This document shows, piece after piece, positions 46,060 through 53,925 of a stretch of 64,000 bases of DNA. A program made the translations under genes and the position numbers. Origin of the DNA: Pontibacter sp. Tf4 (lineage in GTDB: Bacteria > Bacteroidota > Bacteroidia > Cytophagales > Hymenobacteraceae); NCBI RefSeq assembly GCF_014212495.1, contig NZ_JACKZC010000001.1:496001-560000 (forward strand), read 5' to 3'. The notes beneath the pieces are model-generated. The model was not told the DNA's origin. It searched no databases and saw nothing but the letters and a program-made list of their open reading frames with translations. Position 1 is the stretch's first letter. Every line of letters starts with the position of its first letter.

Positions 46060-46465
46060 GCTTTTCGCGCTGCTGGCTATAGTTATAGTTAGTGCCTGTA
46101 GTTCTGATACCGTGCGGCCGGGCATACCTAATGTGCCGGTTAACGAGCAGATCAGCGTGAACAGTTTGCAGTACCCCATGCTGCGCCAGGACGGCGGTTA
46201 TGCTTACATACAGGGCGGCTACCGTGGTATTATAGTGGTGCGCCAGAATGCCAGCACCTATTACGCTTTTGAGCGAGCCTGCCCTTACGACCCCGAAGCC
46301 AATTGCGGTGTGGTTTCGGTAGACCAATCGAACCTGTTTTTAACGCATAGTTGCTGTGGTTCGCAGTTTAATTTTCAGGGTGCAGTAACCTCGGGGCCGG
46401 CAGTTTATGGCTTGCTGCAATACCGCACCTCGCTTAGCAACAACATTCTTTACATCACCAACTAA
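45962..46465 (+). CDS. Rieske-like lipoprotein with rearranged ligands
   Basis: The frame runs from ATG 45962, inside the preceding gene. A clean lipoprotein signal (ISRLFALLAIVIVSAC) starts only at about 46049, where no ATG, GTG or TTG exists; the nearest candidates are CTG 46031, TTG 46004 and ATG 45962. The mature protein of about 120 residues has a Rieske-like layout: ERACPYDPEANCG, a loop, then LTHSCCGSQFNFQG and a closing strand region. The canonical CxH and CxxH pairs are altered (CPY and HSCC). It is probably an envelope lipoprotein; whether it binds a 2Fe-2S cluster is open. Confidence 0.68.
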   Translation: MILNSDQAAYSNRKLTPATTGASLAKVSTIISRLFALLAIVIVSACSSDTVRPGIPNVPVNEQISVNSLQYPMLRQDGGYAYIQGGYRGIIVVRQNASTYYAFERACPYDPEANCGVVSVDQSNLFLTHSCCGSQFNFQGAVTSGPAVYGLLQYRTSLSNNILYITN

Positions 46466-46524
46466 ATTTTTGCTTTGAAAGTCAGATTCTTATAAAAAAG
46501 TAAAAGATTTTTTAGCGACAGGGC

Positions 46525-46555
46525 TTGCATAATCGCCGGAAGGGCTGTAATATTG
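46525..46555 (+). promoter_or_regulatory. promoter of tRNA-Asn
   Basis: TTG (46525-46527), 20 bp, TAATATTG (46548-46555; 7 of 8 positions of TAnnTTTG). It lies 42 bp before the mature tRNA 5' end. Confidence 0.55.
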
Positions 46556-46597
46556 CATCATCATTCGGCGGTAGAGGCCGCCACTGAACATAAATAT

Positions 46598-46671
46598 TCC
46601 TCCTTAGCTCAGTTGGTTAGAGCACCTGACTGTTAATCAGGGGGTCCCTGGTTCAAGCCCAGGAGGGGGAG
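46598..46671 (+). tRNA. tRNA-Asn (GTT)
   Basis: A complete cloverleaf: acceptor TCCTCCT / AGGGGGA (one T-G pair), D arm GCTCAGTTGGTTAGAGC, anticodon stem CCTGA / TCAGG with loop CTGTTAA (anticodon GTT at 46632-46634) and T arm CCTGGTTCAAGCCCAGG. The discriminator is G. The CCA end is not encoded. A terminator follows within 2 bp. Confidence 0.97.
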
Positions 46672-46672
46672 C

Positions 46673-46704
46673 AAAAGCCACTCAGAAATGAGTGGCTTTT
46701 TTGC
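46673..46704 (+). terminator. terminator after tRNA-Asn
   Basis: AAAAGCCACTCA pairs exactly with TGAGTGGCTTTT around GAAA, followed by TTTTTTG. It may also serve the converging small gene at 46727. Confidence 0.9.
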
Positions 46705-46726
46705 GTTCAGGGCTTTGGGTATCTCA

Positions 46727-47005
46727 TCAGTAACATACCTTGCAAGCCGTTCTTCTGTGTTTTGCAGTCGCGTCGCGCTGCGAGACTTGCTTTACCTCAT
46801 AGGCACAGCGGTTAAGTCCTCTGCAGGCTTTTGTTTTATGATAGGCATACGCTTTGGGGCTGGCGCAGATATAAACAGTACTCTCGGTGCTAACGGAGGT
46901 AGAAACTGCCGGCTTGGTACTTCTAATCCCCGCTGAAGCAAAACCGGCGCATACCATCAGCAGCATTAAAAGCCACAGGCGACTAAGGTTAAATAAGTGT
47001 TTCAT
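46727..47005 (-). CDS. small secreted Cys-containing hypothetical protein
   Basis: 92 residues with a signal peptide (residues 1-25, ending GFASA). The mature part contains YICASPKAYAYHKTKACRGL and ends TACKVCY, giving five Cys and one His. That could form disulfides or bind metal. Similar short proteins with the pattern C-x-x-P-x(4-6)-YH-x(4)-C-x-GL-x-x-C are common in Bacteroidota and of unknown function. Confidence 0.72.
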   Translation of the reverse strand: MKHLFNLSRLWLLMLLMVCAGFASAGIRSTKPAVSTSVSTESTVYICASPKAYAYHKTKACRGLNRCAYEVKQVSQRDATAKHRRTACKVCY

Positions 47006-47235
47006 AGCTATTATATATGGTTTTACTAATATAACTCATGTAGTTGTATTAATACAAGCTGCCAACATGCAAGCTATGTTTTGCTATGGCCACTGCAGGT
47101 CCTGCATAAATTCGCCTTCTGCAGTCATCTTCAACCTTTTGCCTGTATTTATAGTATCAACAGATAGGTATATTTTCATGTGACGGGTGATAAAACGCCA
47201 TGAGAACACCTGTTGAAACTATAAAGGATAAAACT

Positions 47236-47406
47236 ATGAATAACTTAAGGACATATTTACCAGCTCTGATCGTGGTGCTGATGCTGACCATGAGCAGCTG
47301 CGAACTGGTAGGAGATATTTTTAAAGCCGGCATGTGGACAGCCCTGATCATTATTGTGCTGATCGTGGTGCTGCTTGCCTGGATATTCCGGAAACTCAGA
47401 AGATAA
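47236..47406 (+). CDS. very small membrane protein with lipoprotein signal
   Basis: 56 residues from ATG 47236. The lipobox sequence VVLMLTMSSC is followed by ELVGDIFKAGMWTALIIIV and a second hydrophobic helix ending in a basic RKLRR. This pattern (SCE-VGDIFKAG plus one helix) recurs in Bacteroidota as a conserved small protein of unknown role. The frame extends 12 codons upstream, but ATG 47236 fits the signal peptide. Confidence 0.75.
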   Translation: MNNLRTYLPALIVVLMLTMSSCELVGDIFKAGMWTALIIIVLIVVLLAWIFRKLRR

Positions 47407-47434
47407 AAAAAGGAGCCGAAAGGCTCCTTTTTCA
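47406..47434. terminator. bidirectional terminator
   Basis: AAAAAGGAGCC / GGCTCCTTTTT with a GAAA loop, between convergent genes. Confidence 0.9.
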
Positions 47435-47438
47435 TTTC

Positions 47439-48047
47439 TTAGCGTTGCCGTTTGGGCATGGTTCCCAAAATGTAATCCCAGAGCGGCGACGATACCCCAT
47501 AAGCTACTTCGGGGTCTTTATAGTGATGGATGCTGTGATGGATCCAGAGCGTTTTCAGGAAGTTTTTTGGTGGCGCGTAGGCATGAACCGCATAATGCAC
47601 CCACAGGTACAACGCATAGCCAAATAACACACCCGCCAGAATTCCGAATACCAGTGGCCCGAAGATCAGCTTAAACACAAAGAACAGGAACGACGCGATC
47701 AGCACACTAACGATTGGCGGCATAGCCAGGCGCTCTTTGTCTTTGGGGTACTCGTGGTGGTTGCCATGGAAAGTGTACTGGATACGCGCTTTTACAGGCG
47801 TGTCGGTATCCATATGGAAGATGAAACGGTGCGCCGAATACTCCATCAGGCTGAAAATAAACCAACCCAGAAAGAACAGGCCGATCGATTCCAGCACATC
47901 CATAAAACCATAGGTAAGGCCATAATAGATCAAACCAACCGAGATGGCAATAAAAATAGTAATAGGAAGGGAAATGTGTGTTCTGGTGAGCCTTTCAAGA
48001 ACAGGGTTCTCGAAGATCTGGGCTCTTCCTTTGTGATTGGGTTTCAT
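47439..48047 (-). CDS. fatty acid hydroxylase / sterol desaturase family protein
   Basis: An integral membrane di-iron enzyme family, 202 residues with about four helices. The clustered histidines expected for the di-iron site are present: HRFIFH, HGNHHEYPKDKERL, WVHYAVHAY and HHSIHHYKDPEVAYG. The arrangement matches fatty acid 2-hydroxylases, so hydroxylation of a membrane lipid (for example sphingolipid or ornithine-lipid acyl chains) is plausible. The substrate is inferred only. Confidence 0.88.
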   Translation of the reverse strand: MKPNHKGRAQIFENPVLERLTRTHISLPITIFIAISVGLIYYGLTYGFMDVLESIGLFFLGWFIFSLMEYSAHRFIFHMDTDTPVKARIQYTFHGNHHEYPKDKERLAMPPIVSVLIASFLFFVFKLIFGPLVFGILAGVLFGYALYLWVHYAVHAYAPPKNFLKTLWIHHSIHHYKDPEVAYGVSSPLWDYILGTMPKRQR

Positions 48048-48148
48048 AGTTTATTTTACGCTTTAGTTCTTTCAGGCCGCAAAACTAAATAAAATCAGAA
48101 AATGCTCCGATGCAGCGCTTAACCGCAGGTATAGTTTGGCTACCTGGT

Positions 48149-48655
48149 TTACAGCTGAAGCAACGCCAACAGTGCTTTAATAGTATACGGGGGCATTGCC
48201 AGTATGTGCTTTGCCTGCACATAAAACTGACGACGTTCTGCTAATGTTTTGCCTAAGAACGAGATTAGTTCGGCTTGTGTTTTGCCAGCCAGCAAAGGGC
48301 GCGTAGATAGGTCTGATTGTGAGAGCCTTTGGGCGAGCAATTCTGTTGGCACATCCAGGAAAAAAGTTTCTCCGGCCGCGTTCATCAGGTGCATGTTGTT
48401 ATGGAAGCAAGCTGCCCCGCCGCCTGTAGCCACTACCGTTTGGCTAAAGTTGGTAACTATAGTTTGCAGCGCCTGATTTTCCAGTTCCCGAAATTTCTCC
48501 TGCCCATCGGTAGCAAAAATCTCAGCTATAGTTCTGCCTTCCTTTTCTTCGATAAAGGCATCCAGGTCCACGAAACTATAATTCAGCTTTTCAGCCAGCT
48601 CCCTGCCCAGCGTGGTCTTGCCACTCCCCATCATACCGAGTAAAAAGATTAACAT
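48149..48655 (-). CDS. aroK: shikimate kinase
   Basis: 168 residues. Phosphorylates shikimate in aromatic amino acid synthesis. Walker A is at residues 7-15 (GMMGSGKTT). Shikimate-binding FVDLDAFIEEKEG, the FRELENQAL segment, VVATGGGAACF and TRPLL are all present. A normal complete enzyme. Confidence 0.95.
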   Translation of the reverse strand: MLIFLLGMMGSGKTTLGRELAEKLNYSFVDLDAFIEEKEGRTIAEIFATDGQEKFRELENQALQTIVTNFSQTVVATGGGAACFHNNMHLMNAAGETFFLDVPTELLAQRLSQSDLSTRPLLAGKTQAELISFLGKTLAERRQFYVQAKHILAMPPYTIKALLALLQL

Positions 48656-48753
48656 CTTTTTTAATGATTAATTATGAATGAGTAATGAATAATTGTGGTC
48701 TGACATCATCTTGATATTAATCATTTATCATTATTAATTACTCATTAATCAAG
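48656..48753. repeat. AT-rich imperfect inverted repeat
   Basis: TAATGATTAATTATGAATGAG at the aroK start is imperfectly complementary to the AATTACTCATTAATCAAG side near the permease stop. Similar TTAATTACTCATT words are common intergenic sequence in this phylum. It may form a hairpin; no function is shown. Confidence 0.55.
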
Positions 48754-49806
48754 TTTAACGCGTGGATCTAAGGCGGCGTAGAGCAGGTCTACGAAGATGT
48801 TGATAAGCACGAAGAGGAAAGCTACAAACAAAGTGGCACCCATTACCAGCGGGAAATCGAGGTTCTGAACGGCTTGTATGGTTACGGCGCCTAGGCCCTT
48901 CCAGTTAAAGATGTACTCGATGAAGAACGCGCCCGCCATAAGCGAAGCCATCCAACCCGAAGCTGCTGTAACCACTGGGTTCAAGGCATTTTTAAGGGCA
49001 TGGCTAACTATAACTTTGCTTCGGTTCAGACCTTTGGCACGAGCCGTACGGATATAGTCCTGCGACATCACATCGAGCATAGAGCTGCGTGTGAGCTGAA
49101 CTATAACTGCCAGCGGCCGAATACCCAGCGCAAAAGCCGGAAGCAGCAGGTTTTGCAGCTTCAGCTCTTTTCCTTCAAACGGGTCTATTTCGTATAGTTG
49201 TCCGGTCAGGCTCAGGCCGGTCCAGTCGCTCCAGTAAAAACCGAAGGTGATGGCAATAAGAATAGCCGCTACGAAAGACGGTACCGAGATGCCCAGCACG
49301 GATGTGGTGATGAGTGTATGATCTAATGTACTATGTGGTTTAAGCGATGCCAGTACCCCGAAAAGGATGCCGAATACGGTAGCGATAAGCATGGCAGCCA
49401 CAGCCAGCCACAACGTGCCCGGGAAATGATCTAACAGGATATCGGTTACAGATTTATTGCTCTGGAACGAGCGGCGCAGGTAAGGCGTTTTCCACACCAA
49501 TACATCATCGCCAAAATCAACTATAGTTTTGTACTCATACTTCTGCTGGTTGGCTTCCGTATCCTCATGCACCGAGAGCGGCGACACATCGTTTATATAG
49601 TACAGCAATTGCGCCGGCAGCGGTTTATCCAGGCCCAGGTCTTTGGTAATGGCTTCGCGGGTGCTAAGGTCGGAGCGCTGGCCGGCCAGCATCGCCACCG
49701 GATCGCCGGGCAGTACGTTAAACAGGAAGAATACCGCCACCAGCACACCCAGCATGATCAGCAGGCCGTGCCCCAGTCGGCTAAGTATAAATCCTATGAA
49801 TTTCAT
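48745..49806 (-). CDS. ABC transporter permease, DppB/OppB type
   Basis: 353 residues. One N-terminal helix, a periplasmic stretch enlarged by residues about 65-120, then five helices carrying the binding-protein-dependent permease signature (SRSSMLDVMSQDYIRTARAKGL, the EAA-type loop). It normally pairs with a DppC-type permease, ATPases and a peptide-binding protein; none is adjacent. The substrate (oligopeptide?) is inferred from family. Confidence 0.92.
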   Translation of the reverse strand: MKFIGFILSRLGHGLLIMLGVLVAVFFLFNVLPGDPVAMLAGQRSDLSTREAITKDLGLDKPLPAQLLYYINDVSPLSVHEDTEANQQKYEYKTIVDFGDDVLVWKTPYLRRSFQSNKSVTDILLDHFPGTLWLAVAAMLIATVFGILFGVLASLKPHSTLDHTLITTSVLGISVPSFVAAILIAITFGFYWSDWTGLSLTGQLYEIDPFEGKELKLQNLLLPAFALGIRPLAVIVQLTRSSMLDVMSQDYIRTARAKGLNRSKVIVSHALKNALNPVVTAASGWMASLMAGAFFIEYIFNWKGLGAVTIQAVQNLDFPLVMGATLFVAFLFVLINIFVDLLYAALDPRVKLD

Positions 49807-49865
49807 CTATTTAATGGCTGAATTGTTAAATGGCTGAATTGTTAATCTCTGTTCACTAGCTATAG

Positions 49866-50474
49866 TTAGTTTTTACTAAAGTCTATTCGGTCAATAAGCT
49901 GCTTTGGTAAAAGCTTACCAAGCATAACCTTCTGGTCCTTGTCTACAACTACAAATCGCCAATCTGTTTTTCCATCTTTTGAGACAGCATAAACGTCTTT
50001 TTCAGCATAAATATCATAGAACTCAGTCTTCTCATCATACTTAACATTTCCTTCGCCAAACATTTTTTCAAATGAAAGTTTCATCAGGTTTATTCTGAAC
50101 TTTTGCTCATCTTCAGTCTCAGTTTTCACATCAGCATTATTAAACTTCATCTTTAGCACATTAGAGTACTTTAGGAGCATGTAATGCTTGTCGTCAATCT
50201 TTTCAGTATCTCCGGCGTGTAGTATCTTAGGTTCTGTGATGTTAAACTCCATAGAAGGGTCGCTGAAAACTTTCTCCATTGCCATAACCATCTGACTTCT
50301 CGGAACAATCTCAAACAACTCATCAGGAGCGTAATCCATCGCTTTGTTAAAGTCTTTACTGATCATGTAATTTAGATATTCTGTTAACCTTGCTTCAACA
50401 GCTTTCTTATTATCCTGCGCAAAGGCAAAAGAGGACACAAACAGTAACAGTACCAGTAGTAGTTTTGCTTTCAT
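49866..50474 (-). CDS. exported hypothetical protein
   Basis: 202 residues with a clear signal peptide (MKAKLLLVLLLFVSSFAFA). The mature part is acidic-basic alternating, opens KKAVEARLTEYLNYMISKD and ends KLLPKQLIDRIDFSKN. It has the feel of an NTF2/SnoaL-like exported domain, but I cannot support a named family. A single gene between repeats. Confidence 0.72.
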   Translation of the reverse strand: MKAKLLLVLLLFVSSFAFAQDNKKAVEARLTEYLNYMISKDFNKAMDYAPDELFEIVPRSQMVMAMEKVFSDPSMEFNITEPKILHAGDTEKIDDKHYMLLKYSNVLKMKFNNADVKTETEDEQKFRINLMKLSFEKMFGEGNVKYDEKTEFYDIYAEKDVYAVSKDGKTDWRFVVVDKDQKVMLGKLLPKQLIDRIDFSKN

Positions 50475-50503
50475 ATTTATCTCTAAAGTATAGTTCTTAT
50501 ACT

Positions 50504-50573
50504 TGTCATTTCGAGCCTTAGCGAGAAATCTATCTCAAATTCTAAATAGATCTCTCCTGACGTCGAGATGACA
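50504..50573. repeat. 70-bp imperfect palindrome, copy 1
   Basis: Starts TGTCATTTCGAG and ends CGTCGAGATGACA, an imperfect palindrome. It is similar in inverted orientation to 52346-52415. This family (GTCATTTCGAGC...GCTCGAAATGAC) is widely dispersed in Bacteroidota genomes. Confidence 0.8.
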
Positions 50574-50590
50574 ATGTTGAGTAACGATTA

Positions 50591-51688
50591 TCAATTAGCA
50601 AGCGCCGCCTTTACTTCTTCTATAGTTGGTGTGTTGTTATGGTGCCACAGGCCTTTGGTGGTGCCGTCTTTTAGTAGCCAGATGCCCGGGTTGGCGCGCA
50701 TAATTGTTTTCAGTACCGTATGGTCGGCGAAGTAGTAGGGGGCAGCCAGGTTTACTTCGTGGCGGAACATCTCGAACTCCGGCGCGCTGCTGCTGGTTAG
50801 CACCATTGGGGTAATACCTTCTTTCTCAGCGGCGGCTATCAGGGCGTTTATGCGTTCAAAATCGTCGGTGTCGGCTTTGGCTACGCTGTGTATTATAACG
50901 ATAAGCTTGTTGCCGGTCAGCACTTCCTGGGTATAGTTGCCTTCGTCGGTCCAGACGTTAAAATCGGTGATCTTCGGGCCGTCCTCCGGGTTAACGGCTA
51001 CCATTTCTTTAAAGGTCCAGGTAGTGTCGGTCGGGTATTCTGTGAACTCCTGCTCCTGGCCACCTTTGGTCATAATATACTTGTACTTCAGCGGTGCCGA
51101 TGGCTTCATGAGCGTCGGGATATTATTACCGATCTTATAAGCGCGGAAGTCGATGTAAGGCAGGTTCTCGTAAGCAAACCAGCCAATGCCCACCGAAAGG
51201 ATAGCCGTAAGTGCCGTTATAGTTGCCCCCACTTTCTGGCTGATAAATGGCTGCAGGTAACGTTGTGTCATCAGCAGCACAATGATCATCACAAGCAGCA
51301 CAATGTCTTTGGTAAACGACTCCCACGGCGTAAGTTTAATGGCGTCGCCGAAGCAGCCGCAGTCGGTTACTTTGTTAAAATAGGCCGAATAGAACGTCAG
51401 GAAGGTGAAAAACACGATCATGGCCAGCAGCAGCCAAAGCACTTCTTTCAGTTTCCAGCGCACCAGCAGCGCCACGCCCAGCACAATTTCAAGCGCACTC
51501 AGGAAAATAGACAGAAACAGCGCAAACGGCTCCAACGATTTAAAGAACGGCGCAATGTCCGTCGAGAAAACTTCGAAATACTCCTCCAGTTTAATGGCAG
51601 TGCCAACCGGGTCGTTTATCTTGATCAGTCCCGAAAAGATGAACAGCACGCCCACAAAGAGCCAGAAGAATTTGGTGATGTATTTCAT
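50591..51688 (-). CDS. BT_3928-type protein: DoxX membrane domain fused to a thioredoxin-like domain
   Basis: 365 residues. The first 150 residues contain four helices of the DoxX type (FWLFVGVLFIFSGLIKINDP at the start; VTDCGCFGDAIKLTPWESF between helices). The C-terminal half (about 225-365) resembles a thioredoxin-like fold (TGNKLIVIIHSVAK, ANPGIWLLKDGTTKGLW) but lacks a CxxC. In Bacteroidota this gene is commonly found near DUF1599, folP and cdaA, as here. The role is unknown. Confidence 0.87.
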   Translation of the reverse strand: MKYITKFFWLFVGVLFIFSGLIKINDPVGTAIKLEEYFEVFSTDIAPFFKSLEPFALFLSIFLSALEIVLGVALLVRWKLKEVLWLLLAMIVFFTFLTFYSAYFNKVTDCGCFGDAIKLTPWESFTKDIVLLVMIIVLLMTQRYLQPFISQKVGATITALTAILSVGIGWFAYENLPYIDFRAYKIGNNIPTLMKPSAPLKYKYIMTKGGQEQEFTEYPTDTTWTFKEMVAVNPEDGPKITDFNVWTDEGNYTQEVLTGNKLIVIIHSVAKADTDDFERINALIAAAEKEGITPMVLTSSSAPEFEMFRHEVNLAAPYYFADHTVLKTIMRANPGIWLLKDGTTKGLWHHNNTPTIEEVKAALAN

Positions 51689-51735
51689 GGTTCTGCTTTC
51701 AGTTAGAAAGTTAGAGAGTAAGAAAGTTAATAAGT

Positions 51736-52299
51736 TTATAGTTTGTCTTTACTGATATTACAAGGATTGTCTAAATCAGAAAATTGGGTTTCTCCATTTG
51801 TGCCCTTTACCAATACATAAGGGCTTTCAGCTTCCTTAAAAATGGTATCTCCTTTTTCAACAAAATCAAACAATTCTGGAATAGCTAAAGTTAGCTCTGT
51901 TTCTTTAAAAGTTGACCCATTCACATTTATTGTTAAAGTCTTGAGTGCATGGTTTGGCTGGTCAATATATTTCTCAACTACTACTCCCTGAACAGAATGA
52001 GCTAAGTAATCATTATAGCGCCGACACTGCCATTCACCAACGGATTCTGCGCCTGTTATGAAGAAAACAAACATTAAAAATGGGCTTGCAATTGAAGCTA
52101 ATAGTAGAGTTGCATATTTTCTCTTTTTGACGCTGTCTTCTGTATCAGATACAAGATCAAACATCTTTACATAGTCAGCCGGGCTAACAAGTCCACTTAC
52201 TTTATATCCTTTCTGCTTAAGTATCTCCTTCATCCAGAATAAGAACACTATGCTAAGCATAGAAAAGGAGATAGCGAGAATCAGGTTAACAACATTCAT
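51736..52299 (-). CDS. hypothetical membrane protein
   Basis: 187 residues with two membrane helices (about 3-23 and 66-86). The C-terminal 95 residues are a soluble extracytoplasmic beta-rich region (TLTINVNGSTFKETEL). No family recognised. Base composition is more AT-rich than its neighbours, and it is flanked by two copies of a dispersed palindrome family, which could indicate acquisition. Confidence 0.68.
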   Translation of the reverse strand: MNVVNLILAISFSMLSIVFLFWMKEILKQKGYKVSGLVSPADYVKMFDLVSDTEDSVKKRKYATLLLASIASPFLMFVFFITGAESVGEWQCRRYNDYLAHSVQGVVVEKYIDQPNHALKTLTINVNGSTFKETELTLAIPELFDFVEKGDTIFKEAESPYVLVKGTNGETQFSDLDNPCNISKDKL

Positions 52300-52345
52300 A
52301 TCAGGCTGTTTATAAAGTAAGTTGAAAAGTAACTATAAACCCCAC

Positions 52346-52415
52346 TGTCATCTCGAACAAGGTGAGATATCTATCTCAGATTCTGAATAGATTTCTCGCT
52401 GCACTCGAAATGACA
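52346..52415. repeat. 70-bp imperfect palindrome, copy 2
   Basis: Starts TGTCATCTCGAACAAGG and ends GCACTCGAAATGACA. It is the same length as the copy at 50504-50573 and related to it in inverted orientation. The two copies flank the BT_3928-like and hypothetical membrane genes. Confidence 0.8.
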
Positions 52416-52468
52416 ATTATAGAAGCAACTATAATTGGTAACTATAGCACTCAACCACAAAGTATAGT

Positions 52469-53023
52469 TTACTGCACCTTCTCCGCCGCACCCAGCTTTA
52501 TCAGCGCGAAAACGGCGTAGTTGATCATGTCGCGGTAGTTGGCTTCTACACCTTCCGAGATCAGGGTCTGGCCTTCGTTGTCTTCGATCTGCTTGGTGCG
52601 GTATAGTTTCATCAGGATAATATCGGTGATGGAGCTAACACGCATATCGCGCCAGGCTTCGCCGTAATCGTGGTTTTTGGCCGTAAGCAGCTTTATATTC
52701 TCTTCGATGTGGTGCGTGTACTGGCGCTCTACTTCTTCGGCTGGCAGGGTTTGTTCGGCATCGGCTGGCAGGCTAAGCTGCATCAGGGCAATTACGCAGT
52801 AGTTTATAATGCCTACAAACTCATCGCGGATGTCGTCTTCTACCAGCTGCTTGCCCTTCTCCTGGATAGAGCGGATGCGCTGCGCCTTGATAAAGATCTG
52901 ATCGGTAATAGAAGGTAGCCGGAGCACGCGCCAGGCCGTGCCATAGTCTTTCGTCTTTTTAACAAAAGTATCTTTGCAGCGCTGTACTACCTGATTATAT
53001 TCCTGGAGTGTTTGACTAATCAA
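52469..53023 (-). CDS. DUF1599 protein (two nucleotide-modifying-like repeats)
   Basis: 184 residues made of two copies of one domain: FVKKTKDYGTAWRVLRLPSI (about 20-40) and LLTAKNHDYGEAWRDMRVSS (about 113-132), each followed by an IxxKxxRxxxI helix. Domain duplication is a hallmark of DUF1599. The function is unknown. The start codon is apparently TTG at 53023, as no ATG is nearby. Divergent from folP with only 35 bp between the genes, so the promoters must overlap. Confidence 0.88.
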   Translation of the reverse strand: MISQTLQEYNQVVQRCKDTFVKKTKDYGTAWRVLRLPSITDQIFIKAQRIRSIQEKGKQLVEDDIRDEFVGIINYCVIALMQLSLPADAEQTLPAEEVERQYTHHIEENIKLLTAKNHDYGEAWRDMRVSSITDIILMKLYRTKQIEDNEGQTLISEGVEANYRDMINYAVFALIKLGAAEKVQ

Positions 53024-53058
53024 CTTTTTAGTTTTAATTTTAAAATCAATAGACCTAA

Positions 53059-53925
53059 ATGCCTACATTGGATTCGAAAGATACGCTTTTTAAGAAAAAA
53101 TCCACACTCAATTGCCGCGGAAAGCTCCTCTCGCTGGACACGCCGCTGGTAATGGGCATTCTCAACCTTACCCCCGATTCTTTTTACCCCGGCAGCCGCC
53201 TGAGTTCTACTGAAGAAGCCGTTGAACGTGCCCGTGTAATGCTCTCTGAAGGGGCTGACATCCTCGATATTGGCGGTTACTCCACACGCCCCGGCGCAGC
53301 AGAAGTTTCGTCGCAGGAAGAGCAGGATCGTTTGATACCCGCCATTGAAGCTATAGTTAAGGAGTTTCCGGATGTGGTGATTTCGGTGGATACGTTCCGG
53401 GCCGATGTGGCAGAAGCAACTATAAAAGCCGGTGCAGCTATAGTTAACGATGTGGCAGGTGGTACGCTGGATGACAAGATGTTTGAAACTGTAGCCCGGC
53501 TGCAGGTACCGTACATTTTAATGCACATGCGCGGCACGCCCCAAACCATGCAAAGTATGGCCAACTATAGCAATGTAACTATAGAAGTATTGGACGAACT
53601 GCAGCAGCAGGTGGCTAAATTCACAAAGCTTGGCGTTAACGATATCATACTGGACCCCGGCTTTGGCTTTGCAAAAACGACAGAACATAACTTTGAATTA
53701 CTGAACCGTCTGGAAGATTTCCGTATATTGGGTTTACCTGTGCTGGTGGGTATGTCGCGCAAATCGATGGTATACAAAACGCTGGGCATTCACCAGACCG
53801 ACGCCTTAACTGGTACTATAGTTGTGAACACCATTGCGCTGATGAAAGGAGCCAATATTTTGCGCGTACACGACGTAAAAGAAACTAAGCAGGCAGTAGA
53901 ACTATACAAGAAAACAACACTTTGA
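53059..53925 (+). CDS. folP: dihydropteroate synthase
   Basis: 288 residues forming a TIM barrel that joins p-aminobenzoate to hydroxymethyl-dihydropterin in folate synthesis. Signature motifs are VMGILNLTPDSFYPGS, ADILDIGGYSTRPGAAEVS and the later GMSRKSM. Its stop codon overlaps the start of cdaA by 4 bp. Confidence 0.96.
   Translation: MPTLDSKDTLFKKKSTLNCRGKLLSLDTPLVMGILNLTPDSFYPGSRLSSTEEAVERARVMLSEGADILDIGGYSTRPGAAEVSSQEEQDRLIPAIEAIVKEFPDVVISVDTFRADVAEATIKAGAAIVNDVAGGTLDDKMFETVARLQVPYILMHMRGTPQTMQSMANYSNVTIEVLDELQQQVAKFTKLGVNDIILDPGFGFAKTTEHNFELLNRLEDFRILGLPVLVGMSRKSMVYKTLGIHQTDALTGTIVVNTIALMKGANILRVHDVKETKQAVELYKKTTL

Noticed and set aside
49811..49845. Tandem TTAATGGCTGAATTG repeat upstream of the permease gene
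   Set aside because: Only two short copies exist and they match other AT-rich spacer words; no regulatory meaning can be supported.
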